Source: Centroberyx gerrardi (taxonomy: Eukaryota > Chordata > Actinopteri > Beryciformes > Berycidae). From it: a stretch of DNA of 64,000 bases. Made by a program: the position numbers and the translations under genes. Position 1 is the stretch's first letter; every line of letters starts with the position of its first letter. The notes below the pieces were generated by a model that was not told where the DNA came from, made no database searches, and saw nothing but the letters and a program-made list of their open reading frames with translations. Below are positions 37,301 through 63,399 of the stretch, piece by piece. Location: the NCBI RefSeq assembly GCF_048128805.1, contig NC_136020.1, positions 12,775,239 through 12,839,238 of the forward strand, given 5' to 3'.

Positions 37301-40300
37301 GGGCTGGATGGGAAGCTTGATGTGCAGGACCTCGGCGTAGGTGCACAGGACGTCCCACGGCATGTGGACCTTGACGAACATCAGCTTTTCGTCCACCACC
37401 TGCAGAACGCAAAGAGGGCTTGTTCAGTTTAGTTCAGCCTGCACAGAAAGGATTACATGATAACAATTAGTGCTGAAACAGATGCCAGGAACCTTCCATC
37501 TGATGTGTAGTGTGTCAGTGGGTCGATGTGTGTGTGTGTGTGTGTGTGTGTGGGCAGGAAGTTGCGGGGTAGAGGTTAGAGGTGTAAGACAAGACAGAAA
37601 GAGTGGATCTAACATGAGGGGATGGAGAATAAAGTGCTTCTATTGCTTCTTTATTCATTTCTAATGACTATGACTATGACTTAACCATCAAAACTCATAT
37701 TCCCTGTCAGGGTCAAGGGGGGGCTGGAGCCTATCCCAGCATGCATTGGGCAGAAGGCAGGGAAACACTCTGGACAGTTCATCACAGGATAGACAGACAA
37801 TCACACTCACATTCAGATTCATACCCATGGGGAATTTCCATAGAAACTCAGTCAATTAAATAAAGATCTATATTATGCATGAATAGTGTTTGAAAAGACT
37901 TTACATACACAGTGGTTCTAAAGGGAACCATGAAAATTTTATGGTACAAGTCTAAAGAACCATTTTCTGGTACTTTATAGAACTCATTTTTTTGAAAGTG
38001 TAGATTATTGTTATTTCTTCACATTTCCACAAACAAACCGCACTTCCAACCAAACAAAAGGCTGTTTTGAAGACAGAGTGATGCATCATTTTCTACATTA
38101 GTCATTAGTTTTACATTAGTTTGCCCCTCTTTGTCTCCATCCCCAAGTGTCTCCATCCCCAAGTGGCCACTTTGTGTTGAGTGCAGACTTACAGATCTTG
38201 TGGCCTCCAGCTCCATTCCCATCTTCATCAAGCTGGCCTCAAAGTACTCCCGCCGCCGCTGGGGGGAAGAGCAGGAAATGGATTCAATGAGCCTGTTGTT
38301 TCAATGCTCGCCCCCCCCCCCCCCCCCCAGTTTGATTCAATTTCTTCTCTGGCTGTTCGCTATGAGAGTTATATGCATGGTGACTAATGTATCCAGCCTG
38401 CAGTGTAAATACATTGAACATCTGGCAAAGGGTTCCCTAGGGTGACGATCATCTGAATGTACACAACAGCATTGCTTATCGCTGTTGCCTCTGGAAATCC
38501 ATCTGACTGTAAGTGGGTTTTTTTTTCTTCCCTGAATTGAAAGTTTATATGGTGATTTTTGTGTTGAGTCACTTTCATGACCTTTGGGCCACCGAAACTT
38601 TACAAACCCATTGTATAATTTCAAAAATACATGGGTGTCAATGAGAAAATAGACATTATATTACTCTTTTCTGACTTTTTCCTCTTTTCCTACTTTTTGC
38701 AGATGTACTGTATGTTTTTTTGTCTGACAACAACATTATACTTGTACATGATCACCTGAATAACCCTTTTTTGATTTATATTAATAATATTGGAAAGAAG
38801 TGGTTTGATCAGTAGATGTTCCTTTATTTCCAATTTGATCAATTTCTTCATTTTGATTCAAAATTAGAATAATGATGTGCAGGTCAACTAGCTAAGTACC
38901 CATAAAAATACCCTCTACAAGTTTTAAAGGATAATATGGTGGGAAATTAGCTGTTAAATAGTATTGATACCCGTTAGAATAAATTGATCTGATCTATCAG
39001 TTAATCTAAAGCTAATCTACATTTTAGAGTTTGCAGCTCATTGTCTTCTGCACATATATTTTCCATATTTACCGTACCATAGACATTATTTACACTGTAC
39101 ATAGGCTCAATGAATGAAGATACGCCCAGTAGGTGAGTTCAGGTCGCTCAGGTCCTCATTTATCAGGTTACAGTGAACTGCGTCCTGCATCTGCTCTCTG
39201 TCACTGAACTGCTGCAGCTTGAATAAGCCTCTGTCCCAGCTTCCCCCGAACCAAAAAACATGGGAAAAATACTCTGTGATGGAAAGAGAACTGAAATATT
39301 TGACTCCAAAGATATAAATACTGAATGTTGAACTTTTCCTTCTACTAAAAACTTTTACTCAAGTAGAAGTAAAAGTACTGGCTTTTAAAAAAATACACAG
39401 AAATGTAGCATTACTGAAAAATGTACTCCACCTAGAGTATTTGTTACTTTTCACCTCTGAGAATACAAAATATCTGCCCCCACTCCTTGACAGCAAATAT
39501 TGAATTAGTAGCTTGTGACTCTGATCAACTTGAGTCATTTAAACTTAATTCACCCAGTAGCAGTTAATACAGTAGTAGACAGTTAGTTGGGACCAATATC
39601 ATCCAAGACATTTCAATCATTCTGAATAAATGCAAACCCCCATATTTCACCCATTCTAATGAATATCTTTGTGGGACTGTTGACACAGAGTGAACTACAA
39701 TGTGGGTCAAATACTTTTGTTGTTTGTTTTAGCAAATTTTGGCTCCAGATGGAGGCTGTTTGTTGTGACTGTGTAATACAATAAGTGCAAGAAAGTTTAG
39801 ACAACCACAGGAAAATGCTTAAAAGTCAATTTAGCATCCTTTTATCTGACAATTTAGCTGCCACTATACGAACTGAGCCCCACCCATCCGGTAGTCAGAG
39901 TCAGAGCAGATTCAAACAAACGCTAAGAAGCTTTTGCAACTCATATTTGACCAGCTTCAGCTGTAGAAAAACAAAGTAAGGGAGTGCCTGGCAGAGGCTG
40001 TTGCACTCCTCATCCCTCACTGACGGTAATTAGGTTTGGGATTATTATGAGGGATTGCCTCAGTCCCACTGGCTCTGGAGTGAAGTAACTCTTGAGCTCT
40101 GACTTGGAATCAGCTTTACCAGCCGTCCTTCATTAGTGGGGAAATTGCAAAACTGACCGCTGATCAGCTTCGACACAAGTTCATCTGTGAGGTGCAGAGC
40201 GTGTCAGCTGCCTACCCATAGCACCTGCAACAGCTGCTGTTGTGGAAAAACAATGGATCTATCTGCATTAATTACTTCAATTGAAGCTTGACATGGCCAT

Positions 40301-40657
40301 TTGGTGCTGAGTGAGTTTCAAAACCCAATGAATAAATCAATAAAAATTAATTTCAAGGCTGAAGAAGATTATCTTATCCTAGGTTCAAGGATAAGATAAT
40401 CTTCTTCGGCCCTGAAAGACTTACTTTTTACCACTATGTGTTTTTTGTCTGACCACAGTTCACTGCTCCCTGCCCTTGCTCAGCACCCATTTCAAAACCA
40501 CTTGTTGTAATTGCCACACTGTCTTTGGATCTACAGTATTTGCAAGCATGATACTATTGTGAAAGACAGTGGTAGCAACATACAACACACCTGGCGGCGC
40601 CACTTCATGTCTAGAGTTTCTTCATTTTTTACATTTCAATCCCTGCTCCACATCCCT

Positions 40658-40716
<59 letters not shown>

Positions 40717-43700
40717 GTATCATCTACAGTGGAAGACAGCTAAGTGGGCCTCTACAGTGACATTTTTTCCAAGGAGCACATGTGTTCCTAAAATTTAAAA
40801 AAAAAATGATTATAGGGAAGTTTAATTTTAGAAGCCTGAAATTAAAAATGATCATCCCTAATCCGAATCTCAAACTGAGCATATGCTCCTTTTTCTGTCT
40901 TTTTTAAAGTGGTATTCATTTATTTTTGTGATAGGAAAATGGTAGCACAAGCAGATAATGGCAAAGCCTGTTGAACTCCACAATGTTGTTAGATCTGGAT
41001 GCACTGAAGCACTGGTGAGCGCTCACCACACTGATATATCTCACAGTAACCAAATTGTGAAATGTTTTCCATGTCTTATCATCAACAGCGAACAGCAGGC
41101 ATGTACTGACTGTATCAACTGAAAATATTTATCAAGGTTTTAAATTTCTAAACTGAGATGATGTATTATAGCAAGATAACAAGGTAGGAGTTGCCTTGAG
41201 TTTAGAAAAGGAGATGTATGACTGAAGTTTGCTGGTTTGAATTTTCTTGGCAAAAGGTAAAAAAGGTGGAAAACAACAAAGGGCTCACAAATTGGTCAAA
41301 ATACTAAGCAAAATAATGGGGGGAGGGAAAGCACTGGTAATGCAGAAAGTAAGAACATTTATTCAAGCTTAACATCGCATAAAAAATCGTGTTTGAAAAC
41401 TGTGGAACACTTACTGACTTGAAGGGCATTACCAAGTGTGCAAAAGCAAACTTTTTTATGCAATGTTAAGCTTAACAATGTTTTCTTACTTTCTGCATTA
41501 CAAGTGGCTTCCCTCCCCCCATTATTTTGTTTGGAAGTTGGTTGGCAAAAATTTTGGTGGGGCAAGTGAACGAGTAACGCTCTTCGTTTTCTCAGCAGCT
41601 GCACTCAATGTGCAAGACAGAGGAGCCGTGATTGTACTGGGCGATGTCCCAGGTGAGACTGTGTGTCACTCTATGAATGTGAAACAGGATGGTGCTGAAA
41701 AAGACCGTGTGCTCAGCAATACCCTTCCCTGGATAAATAAAGGCTAAAAAAATATTGAAATCGCTGTGCATACTCTGCTGAATATACATTATACATCACT
41801 TGTAATTAATCTAAACTCCTAGACTGCCACACTGAAGCAAATAAAAACTCCCTGTACAAATAGTCAAGAGTAAATATGCTTTGTATGTAGAGAATGAGAA
41901 AACTTTGAACAATATTTTTAATAGATTCTTATGAGTGGCCATGAATACCTTAGTTGTAAGTAAGTGCTCATTTGCATCATTTCAATTTGACCAAGTTGTG
42001 TCATTTCTAATTTACTCAGTGTCTTGAGTTTGTTTTGCAAACAATTCATGTCACTGACGAAGTGAACTGACATTATGCAGGATGATCATGTAGCTCTGAC
42101 CTGTCCTCAACCTGTTGACTGATACTGAATGAACATGACTTTCAGCTGAAGTCTCATGACAGAACTACCACCAAAAACTACTTATGTTTTAATAAATGGA
42201 AATGGAGCAGCTTTTATCAACGCACATGATTTGCTACTAAGTCCAACCAAACATGCATGTAACCACCAAACATGTACACCTCTCATTGATGCTTGCTTTT
42301 TGTGGACATATTACTTTCTACTAGGTTTTATGAGAGAAGTGCCACCAGCAATGCTTAGCTATGATTGAGTGAATGAGTGGATTTGTCAACAGCTTTTACT
42401 ACAGAACTACATCCTTACCAGAGAACTACCAGTGCTGCTGCTGTCGTTGAAAAAAAGACCCTTGATCGCGACAGGACTAACCTGGATTTACAAAGGTTAA
42501 ATAAATTGACAATAACAGAACACAGAGAGAGCCTACCTTGCGTCGGTGGAATGTGTGCCTCTTCTCAAAATCCTTCTTGTCCTCATCCTCGTAGACCAGA
42601 ACGAAGTCGATCCGCCTCACGCCGTCGTTGAAGAATAAAGAGTCGGGTTTATCGTTAAACTCTGCCTGGGGGCAAAAACAAGGCTCATCCGGTAAGTTCA
42701 CATCCTCAAACTCGTACTCCTCTTCCTCCATAACGTTGTACATGTTTTTCCAGTGAGGAGAAAGGAAGGTCTGCCTGCAGACAGTCTGTGAGAAATCTGT
42801 TTCAAATTTCACCTGTGATCCAGGCCATCAGGGAGAAGTGGGACGAGTCAACAAACACTGAGGCACACGCCCTTCTTCTGTCTCCAGACAATTACACTTG
42901 TGATGCCACAGGGTATTAAAAACAGCTCTCCGAAGTGCATGCTAATAATTGCAATATTATGATGACATATATGACCTGAGACTTGTTTAAGAAAACTAAT
43001 TGTATCACCTGAATAAAAAGTCAACCTACTTTGTATATATGATACTTGTATGATACGTGAGTTTAGTATGTTTATGTTGTACACAACTGCAGTGTGTAAA
43101 GCCTTCCTGCATGAGGGTGGGGCACTTAGACTGAATGGGAAATGTCATCAGCTTGATACACTTCTAGCTGAAACCAGCATGGTGTTGACTCACCTGTTGT
43201 ACTTTGGCTACCGATGCTCCTTCTTCTATAGTTTCATATGTCGGTAAAAACTCCTGAGGGTAAACTGCCAAAAAAGACACCAAACACAACAGTATATATC
43301 ATTCACATGGATTAGTGTGTATTAGACAGTATACCTAAACTCTGGGGTTATAGGTGAATATGTATCTGCATTATTGTATTATTCTAACATGTAACAATAT
43401 TGTATCAGCACATATCCACCAGTGTAATATCCACAAATATTTTTTCTTCTTGTGCGTTATGGGCTTGTAGATTATATTATCAAAACTGTTTGGTGTAGTG
43501 TTAACTTCACTTTTCAACACATTTGTCATGAAAAAGGTAATTCTAAGTGACCTGCAGTGTATGCAAAGATTACCTCTGATAAAGTGGTGGTAGGGATGGG
43601 ACGATATGCTTATCTCACGATACGATTCGATACACGATACGGGGTTTACGATTCTATACAACCACGATACGATGTAATAAATAAAGGTTCAATGACAACA

Positions 43701-46700
43701 AAGTATGACAGTGCAGAATTATGCTTATTTCTGTGCCACAAATCTTTCTAGAAATGGCATTGGCTTGCTAGAAGGTAAACAACAATTTAAAAATGTCATT
43801 ACAAAATGCAAATAACATAATTTGGATGGAGAGCTTGTGAAATTGTGATGGTCAAGCCGTCTCATTTGTGATTACTGCCGCAGAATAAAATGGAGGTAGT
43901 ATCGCAATTAATTTTTCTGCGCCACGATACGTATTGTCACATTTTTGTATTGTGATATATTGAATTTCGATATATCGTCCCATCCCTAAGTGGCAGTGTT
44001 TTAAACCTTTGTTTACCCAGTGAAGGGTTTTGCTGAGCAGACACACACAGTCACACCTGAGGGACTGACCAAGTACAATTATGTTAATCTTCTCCCGGAC
44101 ACAGAGCAGCTCCACTGGTTAAGTGCTAAAGGGCAGCACAGAGTGTTACTCATTTCCCTGTTCAGACTTTCCCGGCTGCTCTGAGGATTTTGGACCTGCC
44201 TGTTACCCACCTGTTTCTCTAAGCTGCAGGCTGCCAGCATCCCTCTTAGGGCGCGACGTGTATCATTTACCAAACACCCCTGTTTACAGCTTCTTGAATT
44301 TATCATCATGCATTTAAAGCCATGCATGAAATTGTCCACCCACATGTTATATTACTTTCTGGAAAACACTCTCTGCCCATTAATGTGCTGCAGTGTTTCC
44401 CCAGATATTCATTCAGCAGCGGTGGACCACCACACCAAGAAACCCATGACAATATTATTAATTAACAGCAGCCTGTTAGATGGGACTTATTGTATTACGA
44501 GTGCTACTTCATATTTTACACAACACCCAACACAACACTCAATACGGAAAACCCTGCAATCTTTCCACAGTAAAGCAGAGCACTATGGGAAAACTAACTG
44601 AAGGCAGATGTTGTTTTCAAAACACCGGCCTTAGTAACGCTGTGGGAAAAAGACTGTGGAATAATTGTCATCAAATAAGACTTTCCTTTGACCAAGGATT
44701 CTACCAATGAAAGTCTTAACTTAACCATTTGGTGGCAAATGAATGAGAAATGAACCCCTATTCCTAGCAGTGTTAGTGCCTCTCTCTCGTCTTGATATAG
44801 CTTCAATTCAAATGTTTTTATATTGTTGAGTCTCTCACTTGTGACCAATATGAGTCACCTGGGATTCAGTGGAGCGGAAATACACCGAAACTCAGTGTAA
44901 CCACCTCTTTTACGCTGACATACTTCTTCATGATGTAAACTCATAGTATACATCATAGGAAGCAGTATCACATAGATGTAAGTTACATGAAGATTGGGAC
45001 TTTTATGGGAAAAACCCCTGAATTAACAGATTTGTGTTTATAGTGCCAGTTGCTTGCCTTATGATGATCACCGGCTGAAGCTCATAGTTTAACCAGCTTT
45101 TTATTTTCTACCTCACTGCTTTGGTCTGTAAAATATGTGGTCACACCAGCCCAATCGCAACGCCATCGACAAACATCTGCAATCTAGAGCGAGTCAGTAT
45201 TTCTGACATTTTTAAAAAGCATGTTGAATTTATGCCTACATGTAGCCAATAATAAAAATCTGCTTCCCGCCCACATACGCACCCACTGCTCACTTCCTCC
45301 CCAGAGGAAATCCTCCATAACAACAGATGACACAAGAAAAACACAGACGGCCCAAACAAACAGAAAAAAACGCAACATCATTCTTTATCAGAAATATCAG
45401 AAACCAAACTAAAAGTTATAATTACCAAGAACCATTTGTACCTTGTTACCAAAAAAAAAAGCCTTTCCCTGATGTCAGTGAAGATTTAGGTAATTACACG
45501 TGTAACTGAGTTATTATACAACTCCTTTTTCTTTTGATTTCTTTTGATTTTCTACATTAAAAAGGCACATGGCCCATAATTGTTTGACTTCAGGGCCGAG
45601 ATTGGAGATCAAACACTGAACCTTTCATGTTCAATGCCAGCCGAAGCCGAGTGTCCTTCCCTCCTTCCAAGAGGAAATTCTTTTCTGCATCAACCGTCGG
45701 AGCGCTGGACGTCATTTGCACAACAGATTTCCTCTCCAGGGTTTGGTGGCAGCGGGGCACAAGAGTCATTTCTGTGTTGGAAAAAGGGGGTTTCCTTCCA
45801 GATCTCAGTCCAGTATTTGATTCAGTGCCTATAATTGCTGTTTTGGATGTGAAATAAGGCAGCTGATTCATTTTCATTGCAACATGCTTCCAGCAGTGGA
45901 TGAGTATTACTGCAGGATGAATCTGTTCAAAACACCGAGTACAGCCTCTTTCTCTGAGGCTAGAGAAAATCAGCCTAATGCCCATCGATGATCAGGTCCA
46001 TTAAGATAGTGTCGGGTAAGTTGACATATACATAAAAGTACTCTAAATTGAATTTCAAATACTTTCCTGTGAGTGCCTAATCTTTCTAGACCTACATGGC
46101 ACTCGTCTTGCACAATAGTAGTTGAAATAGTTCAAGGAAACCACAAGTCTGGTCGCAGCATGCAGCTTTTCAGCTTTTCAGCAGTGTTCTTACTTCCTCC
46201 ACTACAATCACAGCATCACAGACTGCAACTGAGTGTGTAAGCATAAATAATGCATTATTGAAATATTCGGCTACATGGAGCAGAATGCACTACATCCCCT
46301 TTGTGATTACACATCCATGTGGTCAAAGCATCTGTAATTTCCATCATTCCTATCATATCACTGCCAACAATTAAACCTGTGTATATTATCCCCAAAGGAT
46401 CATTTGTCTCTCACTGAGTAGTCAGGGCTGAAAATGAACACATGCACAAGAACATAATACTGTACACATTGCAGATAAAACAGACACACAGGAGTTTACA
46501 GATTTGTGGGTCTATCTTATAAAATAGCCTGTGAGAGTGAGCACTACATGGAGATTTGACCAGTGGATTTTCTGCTCAGTGAGATCTGTCAGGTGAAGCT
46601 GGCAGCTGTAGAGTCACAAACACTGCAGTGCTGCATAAGTGTAGGATTTGAACACTGAGACCATTTCCACGTCTACTTCAAAGACACCCGGCAGTATAGG

Positions 46701-47738
46701 CTTTACTGGGGCAAAGCTTCAATTTTGTTTTTTTTTTTATTGTGAGGAATGTAAGTAATGCAAGCAACAAAGAAATCTGGAAGTATGCAGATGTAGTCAG
46801 TCCCAGCCACCAGCGCCATGCCCTTTCAAACAGAGCAGACACACACGCCCCCTCTGTCATTTGATATATTAAATAAACAAAGGGTTGTATTTGCTTTCTG
46901 TTTGTAATATTTAGTCACGATGGTTGTAGTTGAGTGTATAAAATCACACCTCTGTAATTCACCCTGCCCCTTAAATAATTCCTTCCACAAATCAGGAGGC
47001 ACTGCCACAGAGTTGTGTTTGAAAATGCAGATTTTGCGAAGCTGGTGATAGCTATGTTAATGTGTGTGATCTCTGCTGATTGGCATTGCGGATATGTTGG
47101 TGTGAATTTGTGCCCTCTCAAAAAATTGGGTGCACCACACCCCCGATGGCTCTAACCATGGCTGAGCTATGGCAGCCTCATGGGCTTATATGTCATTTAA
47201 TGTTACATAGAGACAGGCTTACACAGAGTTATCTAATTTTGGATTATTTACAAATAATTTAATCTATTTATAGCCTGGCTGCACCACAGTAGGTGATAAC
47301 ACAAAGGGGTTAGTGTTGGCATAATGGCAGACAACAGGCATTTGTTCAGTGGCTCTGAGACAGTGAGATCTTGGACTGTTTCTTGCTAGCAACTTTCTAA
47401 GTTGGAAAAGGAGTTTTTAAACCCATTCAAAGCTCACCAGAAACCATTGACAAGACTGAGAACAAAACTTAAGTACTACTGATGAATTATTGGGAACATT
47501 AAGGCCCAATTTCGCGGCTGGCACATGGACAAAAAAATCATAATGATAGCTGGAATAAGATTCACACAGGGCCCACACACACACTCTACGCATGTACTTG
47601 AAAAAGACTATTGCGAAAGACAAAAGTAAAAAGTATGGTCTCACCAACTTCTTCCTCTATCATTCCTAGGTCCGTATCTCCCTCTAACTCCTCTGTCTCA
47701 GATACGGAGTCCATCTCTAGGATGTCGTTGTCGCTCAT
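28335..47738 (-). CDS. ano6: Anoctamin 6 (TMEM16F) scramblase/channel
   Basis: A ten-helix plasma-membrane protein that scrambles phospholipids and conducts ions when calcium rises. Minus-strand exons: 47645-47738, 43194-43264, 42537-42812, 38193-38258, 37112-37399, 36000-36113, 35131-35246, 34533-34667, 34330-34435, 33473-33533, 32779-32924, 32429-32506, 31997-32225, 31583-31752, 31258-31355, 31011-31141, 30480-30685, 29669-29874, 28851-28956 and 28335-28553. They total 2916 nt (971 residues in the longest model; human 910), all in phase. Diagnostic text: [44 protein letters not shown]. The calcium-site residues are visible: NIQE in TM6, EYLE in TM7, and E and D of LFEIRVDAW in TM8. Intron 5 has a GC donor (AGGATG then GCAAGT at 37111). 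The start of exon 3 is uncertain: acceptors at 42812 and further in are all in frame, and internal ATGs could give a shorter form beginning MYNVMEEEE. The acidic N-terminus ([17 protein letters not shown]) supports exon 1. Confidence 0.96.
30105..30270 (-). mobile_element. Antisense LINE/SINE 3' tail copy
   Basis: TATAGTGCTTTTCAAAAAAT then GTTTACAAAGCTGCTTTACA, the inverse of the common fish tail AAAGCACTTTG...GTGCTATATAAA. Related copies are at 35625 and 62100. It lies in an ano6 intron. Confidence 0.5.
35625..35715 (-). mobile_element. Antisense LINE/SINE 3' tail copy
   Basis: TGTATAGCACTTTTCTCAAC then AAGTAACAAAGTGCTGCTAA, of the same dispersed family as 30105 and 62100. It lies in an ano6 intron. 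Confidence 0.5.
37527..37552. repeat. (GT)n microsatellite
   Basis: About 13 GT units in ano6 intron 4. Confidence 0.95.
37690..37845. mobile_element. Teleost interspersed repeat fragment
   Basis: GCTGGAGCCTATCCCAGCAT then GGGCAGAAGGCAGGGAAACA, GGACAGTTCATCACAGG and CACACTCACATTCAGATTCA is a very common fish repeat text that I know from many genomes. I cannot assign the family name with certainty. Confidence 0.6.
37905..38000. repeat. GGTTCTAAAG/AAGAACC dispersed repeat
   Basis: GTGGTTCTAAAGGGAACCAT and AAAGAACCATTTTCTGG, ending TTTGAAAGTGTAG, resembles a short palindromic fish MITE. The boundaries are uncertain. Confidence 0.35.
38311..38328. repeat. Poly-C run
   Basis: Eighteen consecutive Cs, about 50 bp upstream (in gene sense) of the acceptor of ano6 exon 4, hence a G-run in the transcript. 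Confidence 0.95.
39330..39460. repeat. AGTAAAAGTACT-type fish repeat fragment
   Basis: ACTTTTACTCAAGTAGAAGT then AAAAGTACTGG, and GTACTCCACCTAGAGTATTT later, match a widely dispersed teleost repeat text. Family not assigned. It lies in the large ano6 intron. Confidence 0.4.
40351..40417. other. Near-perfect 30-bp-arm hairpin
   Basis: Arms 40351-40380 and 40388-40417 pair over 30 positions with one mismatch (40356/40412) and one G-T pair (40360/40408), around a 7-nt loop. It lies in the 4.3-kb ano6 intron 3. The shape is miRNA-precursor-like, but no known miRNA is recognised; it could equally be a recent inverted duplication. Confidence 0.8.
40662..40716. repeat. (CA)n microsatellite
   Basis: About 25 CA units with one CG interruption near the end. 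Confidence 0.97.
41309..41529. mobile_element. 221-bp fold-back element
   Basis: The left half (from CAAAATAATGGGGGGAGGG) recurs inverted in the right half (ending CCCTCCCCCCATTATTTTG). The best-matched block, TAATGCAGAAAGTAAGAA with AAGCTTAACATYGCATAAAA, pairs across a short central spacer near 41414-41434. A few indels separate the arms. It has no coding capacity and no clear target duplication. It lies in ano6 intron 3. Confidence 0.75.
43591..43988. mobile_element. hAT-like MITE
   Basis: 398 bp bounded by perfect 17-bp inverted ends, TAGGGATGGGACGATAT, and flanked by 8-mers AGTGGTGG and AGTGGCAG (6 of 8 identical), which fits an 8-bp hAT target duplication. The interior has ACGATACGAT-type subterminal repeats. 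It lies in ano6 intron 1, about 330 bp from exon 2. Confidence 0.8.
44388..44440. mobile_element. CAGTGTTTCCCC-type hAT fragment
   Basis: CAGTGTTTCCCCAGATATTC then ATTCAGCAGCGGTGGACC is hAT-end-like, and a related text (TGTTTCCCCTACATTCATTC then AGCAGCAG) recurs at 51360. The other end was not located. Confidence 0.4.
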
Positions 47739-48560
47739 CTTCTGTGTCGGGGGGCCAAGTCACATCACAGAAAGACAGAAACTTGAAAAATGACTAATCA
47801 AAAGATAGCCTATGATGACAAAGGCTTTAAAGTACAGCCCTCTCCTCCATGCATTCTCACGTTATTTCTCAACATCGATCCGACCAAAAAGATTTGAGGA
47901 TCAAGTTGTGACTTGAGGGAATGGAAACGGGTGGGGTCGGAGGAGGAGGGCTTTAGATGTTGTTTCTCCAGACTTGACAGCAAACGTTTGATAACGCCCA
48001 CTAAAACACTACAGCCGCATTCTTCCGTCCAGAAATACTGTAATAGAAAGTTTGTTTGACACGCACACACTGCACCCTGTTGAACATTATGAGTGATAGC
48101 AACACATATTGCCCTTGAACGGATTTGCCTCTGGAAAAAATCTGGAAAATGTAAAGTGACTAGTGGACAAATCTAATAGAATAGCATAGTGTTTTATATA
48201 TATGTTAAGATTGTTTAGGGATATATCTAAGCAGGCAATATAGTAATTTCCAAGCTATATTTAATTTTATTTTTTGATTCCATTCAGATATGTAACGCTG
48301 GTGCTGGGAACTATTTAACAATCTGGCCTAACGGCTGGGGGACGAAAAAATGTGACGGACCGCTGGACACATTTCCGCCAATAACAAACCTGCTAGCTTG
48401 CAAGTCTTGTTATATACGCTATTCATTCTTGTTTAGAGATAGCTAATGATAATGTGCAAGTGAAGTGTGAATAGAAAATATTCAGTTTAGTATTAGATAC
48501 AAGTCACAATCTGTATATGTTTATGTCGCTGCTGATAAAAGTGAAACAGCAAACAAATGA
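47739..48560. other. Divergent ano6/ints13 intergenic start
   Basis: Between the ano6 start codon and the ints13 5' UTR exon. A CACAG just before the ano6 ATG could be a splice acceptor, so ano6 may have a further 5' UTR exon here. GCTAGC text begins at about 48391. Confidence 0.4.
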
Positions 48561-48564
48561 TCCC

Positions 48565-48837
48565 GGCTAGCGAGCTTGTTAGCTAACAAGCTAACGCGGT
48601 AGTCTGTGACATGCTCCTTTCATAGTATCGCTTGCTAAAGTTTTGGAGGTCTCGGTGATCAACATGTTGTGAGACCGATCGGGTCTCTCGTTAGGTAGCC
48701 AGTTAGCCAACGTAATTGCCCAACTTGACCCAAAGAGAGCAGCCTCAATTTTCCGCCTGTAGCGAACAGTCAGTCCCGGGCCTGGTCCGCATAATTTCCT
48801 GAAAAGGAATTCTTCATCTGAGAAAGTTTTTCGACAG
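48565..48837 (+). promoter_or_regulatory. ints13 start region and 5' UTR exon
   Basis: A CpG-richer stretch with GGCTAGCG, a perfect 20-bp palindrome (48573-48592), GTTAGGTAGCCAGTTAGCC and CCCGGGCC. It ends at a good splice donor (CGACAG then GTAAAG, exon end 48837). The next acceptor (CTCACAG, about 49454) opens the first coding exon, so this is most likely the 5' UTR exon. The exact transcription start cannot be read. Confidence 0.5.
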
Positions 48838-49488
48838 GTAAAGTCAACTAACCAACAAGCAATATTAAGAAATGTTGATTATCACATCTTGAGAATAACA
48901 GTACAGATGCTTTAATCAGATGCGTTTTACGTCACGTAACGCTAGATAATCATCATCTTATCAACTGTCATCTAGTCAACTGTGCTGTCAGAAAAGGGTA
49001 GACGGCTGATGCAGTGAGGGAAAAGCATGTCAGCTAATAATAATGTTATCTCATATCCAGTGGTTTATAAAAAGGGGGATAAACTATGACTCTCAGTCGA
49101 TGATCAGGCAAACAACCATAATCAAGAATCAATTTTACGTTCAGAAATACATTGATTTGTGTTTATTTTTAAAGATTCCATCTTCATATAATGCGTGTAA
49201 TTTTGATGCTGCACATTATGATTTATGCTATGAATTTATGTCATAAAAATGTATGTCAGCCAAAGAGGTGGGTAAACTCTATTCCCTAAGTAGAAACATA
49301 GGCAAACATAGGTATGTTTACACTCCACTACATCCCTGCTCATAACTGGGAAACAACAGACTCCGGGTGCATGGATTGTAGCAACTTTACCAGCAAGTGA
49401 AGCATTCAAAAATAGAACTAACCCTTGCTGCATTTTTTTCCATTGTCCTCACAGATTCCAGATGTCTTCCCACTTGCAGATCAGCAAA

Positions 49489-63187
<13,699 letters not shown>

Positions 63188-63372
63188 TGTCACCATTGCG
63201 CTGCTTTTTCCAAGGAGACAGTGGACCACAGTGTATGTCGGACCTGGGTGTCACTCACACTGTCCCAAACAAGGACATGGAAATAAAATAGAGACAGTCA
63301 ACTCCAACATGGATTTTATAGATTTTTTTACCCAAGATTTTGTAGATATGCCGCTCACATATTGTGTAAAGC

Positions 63373-63378
63373 AATAAA
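63373..63378 (+). terminator. ints13 polyadenylation signal
   Basis: AATAAA about 185 nt after the stop. Another AATAAA occurs at about 63284, so two 3' ends are possible. Confidence 0.6.
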
Positions 63379-63399
63379 AGTTGTCAATGGAGAACTTTT

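Noticed and set aside
44090-44340. Possible LINE coding remnant (AGCAGCTCCACTGGTTAAG)
   Set aside because: The reading is too degraded and too short to assign to a family.
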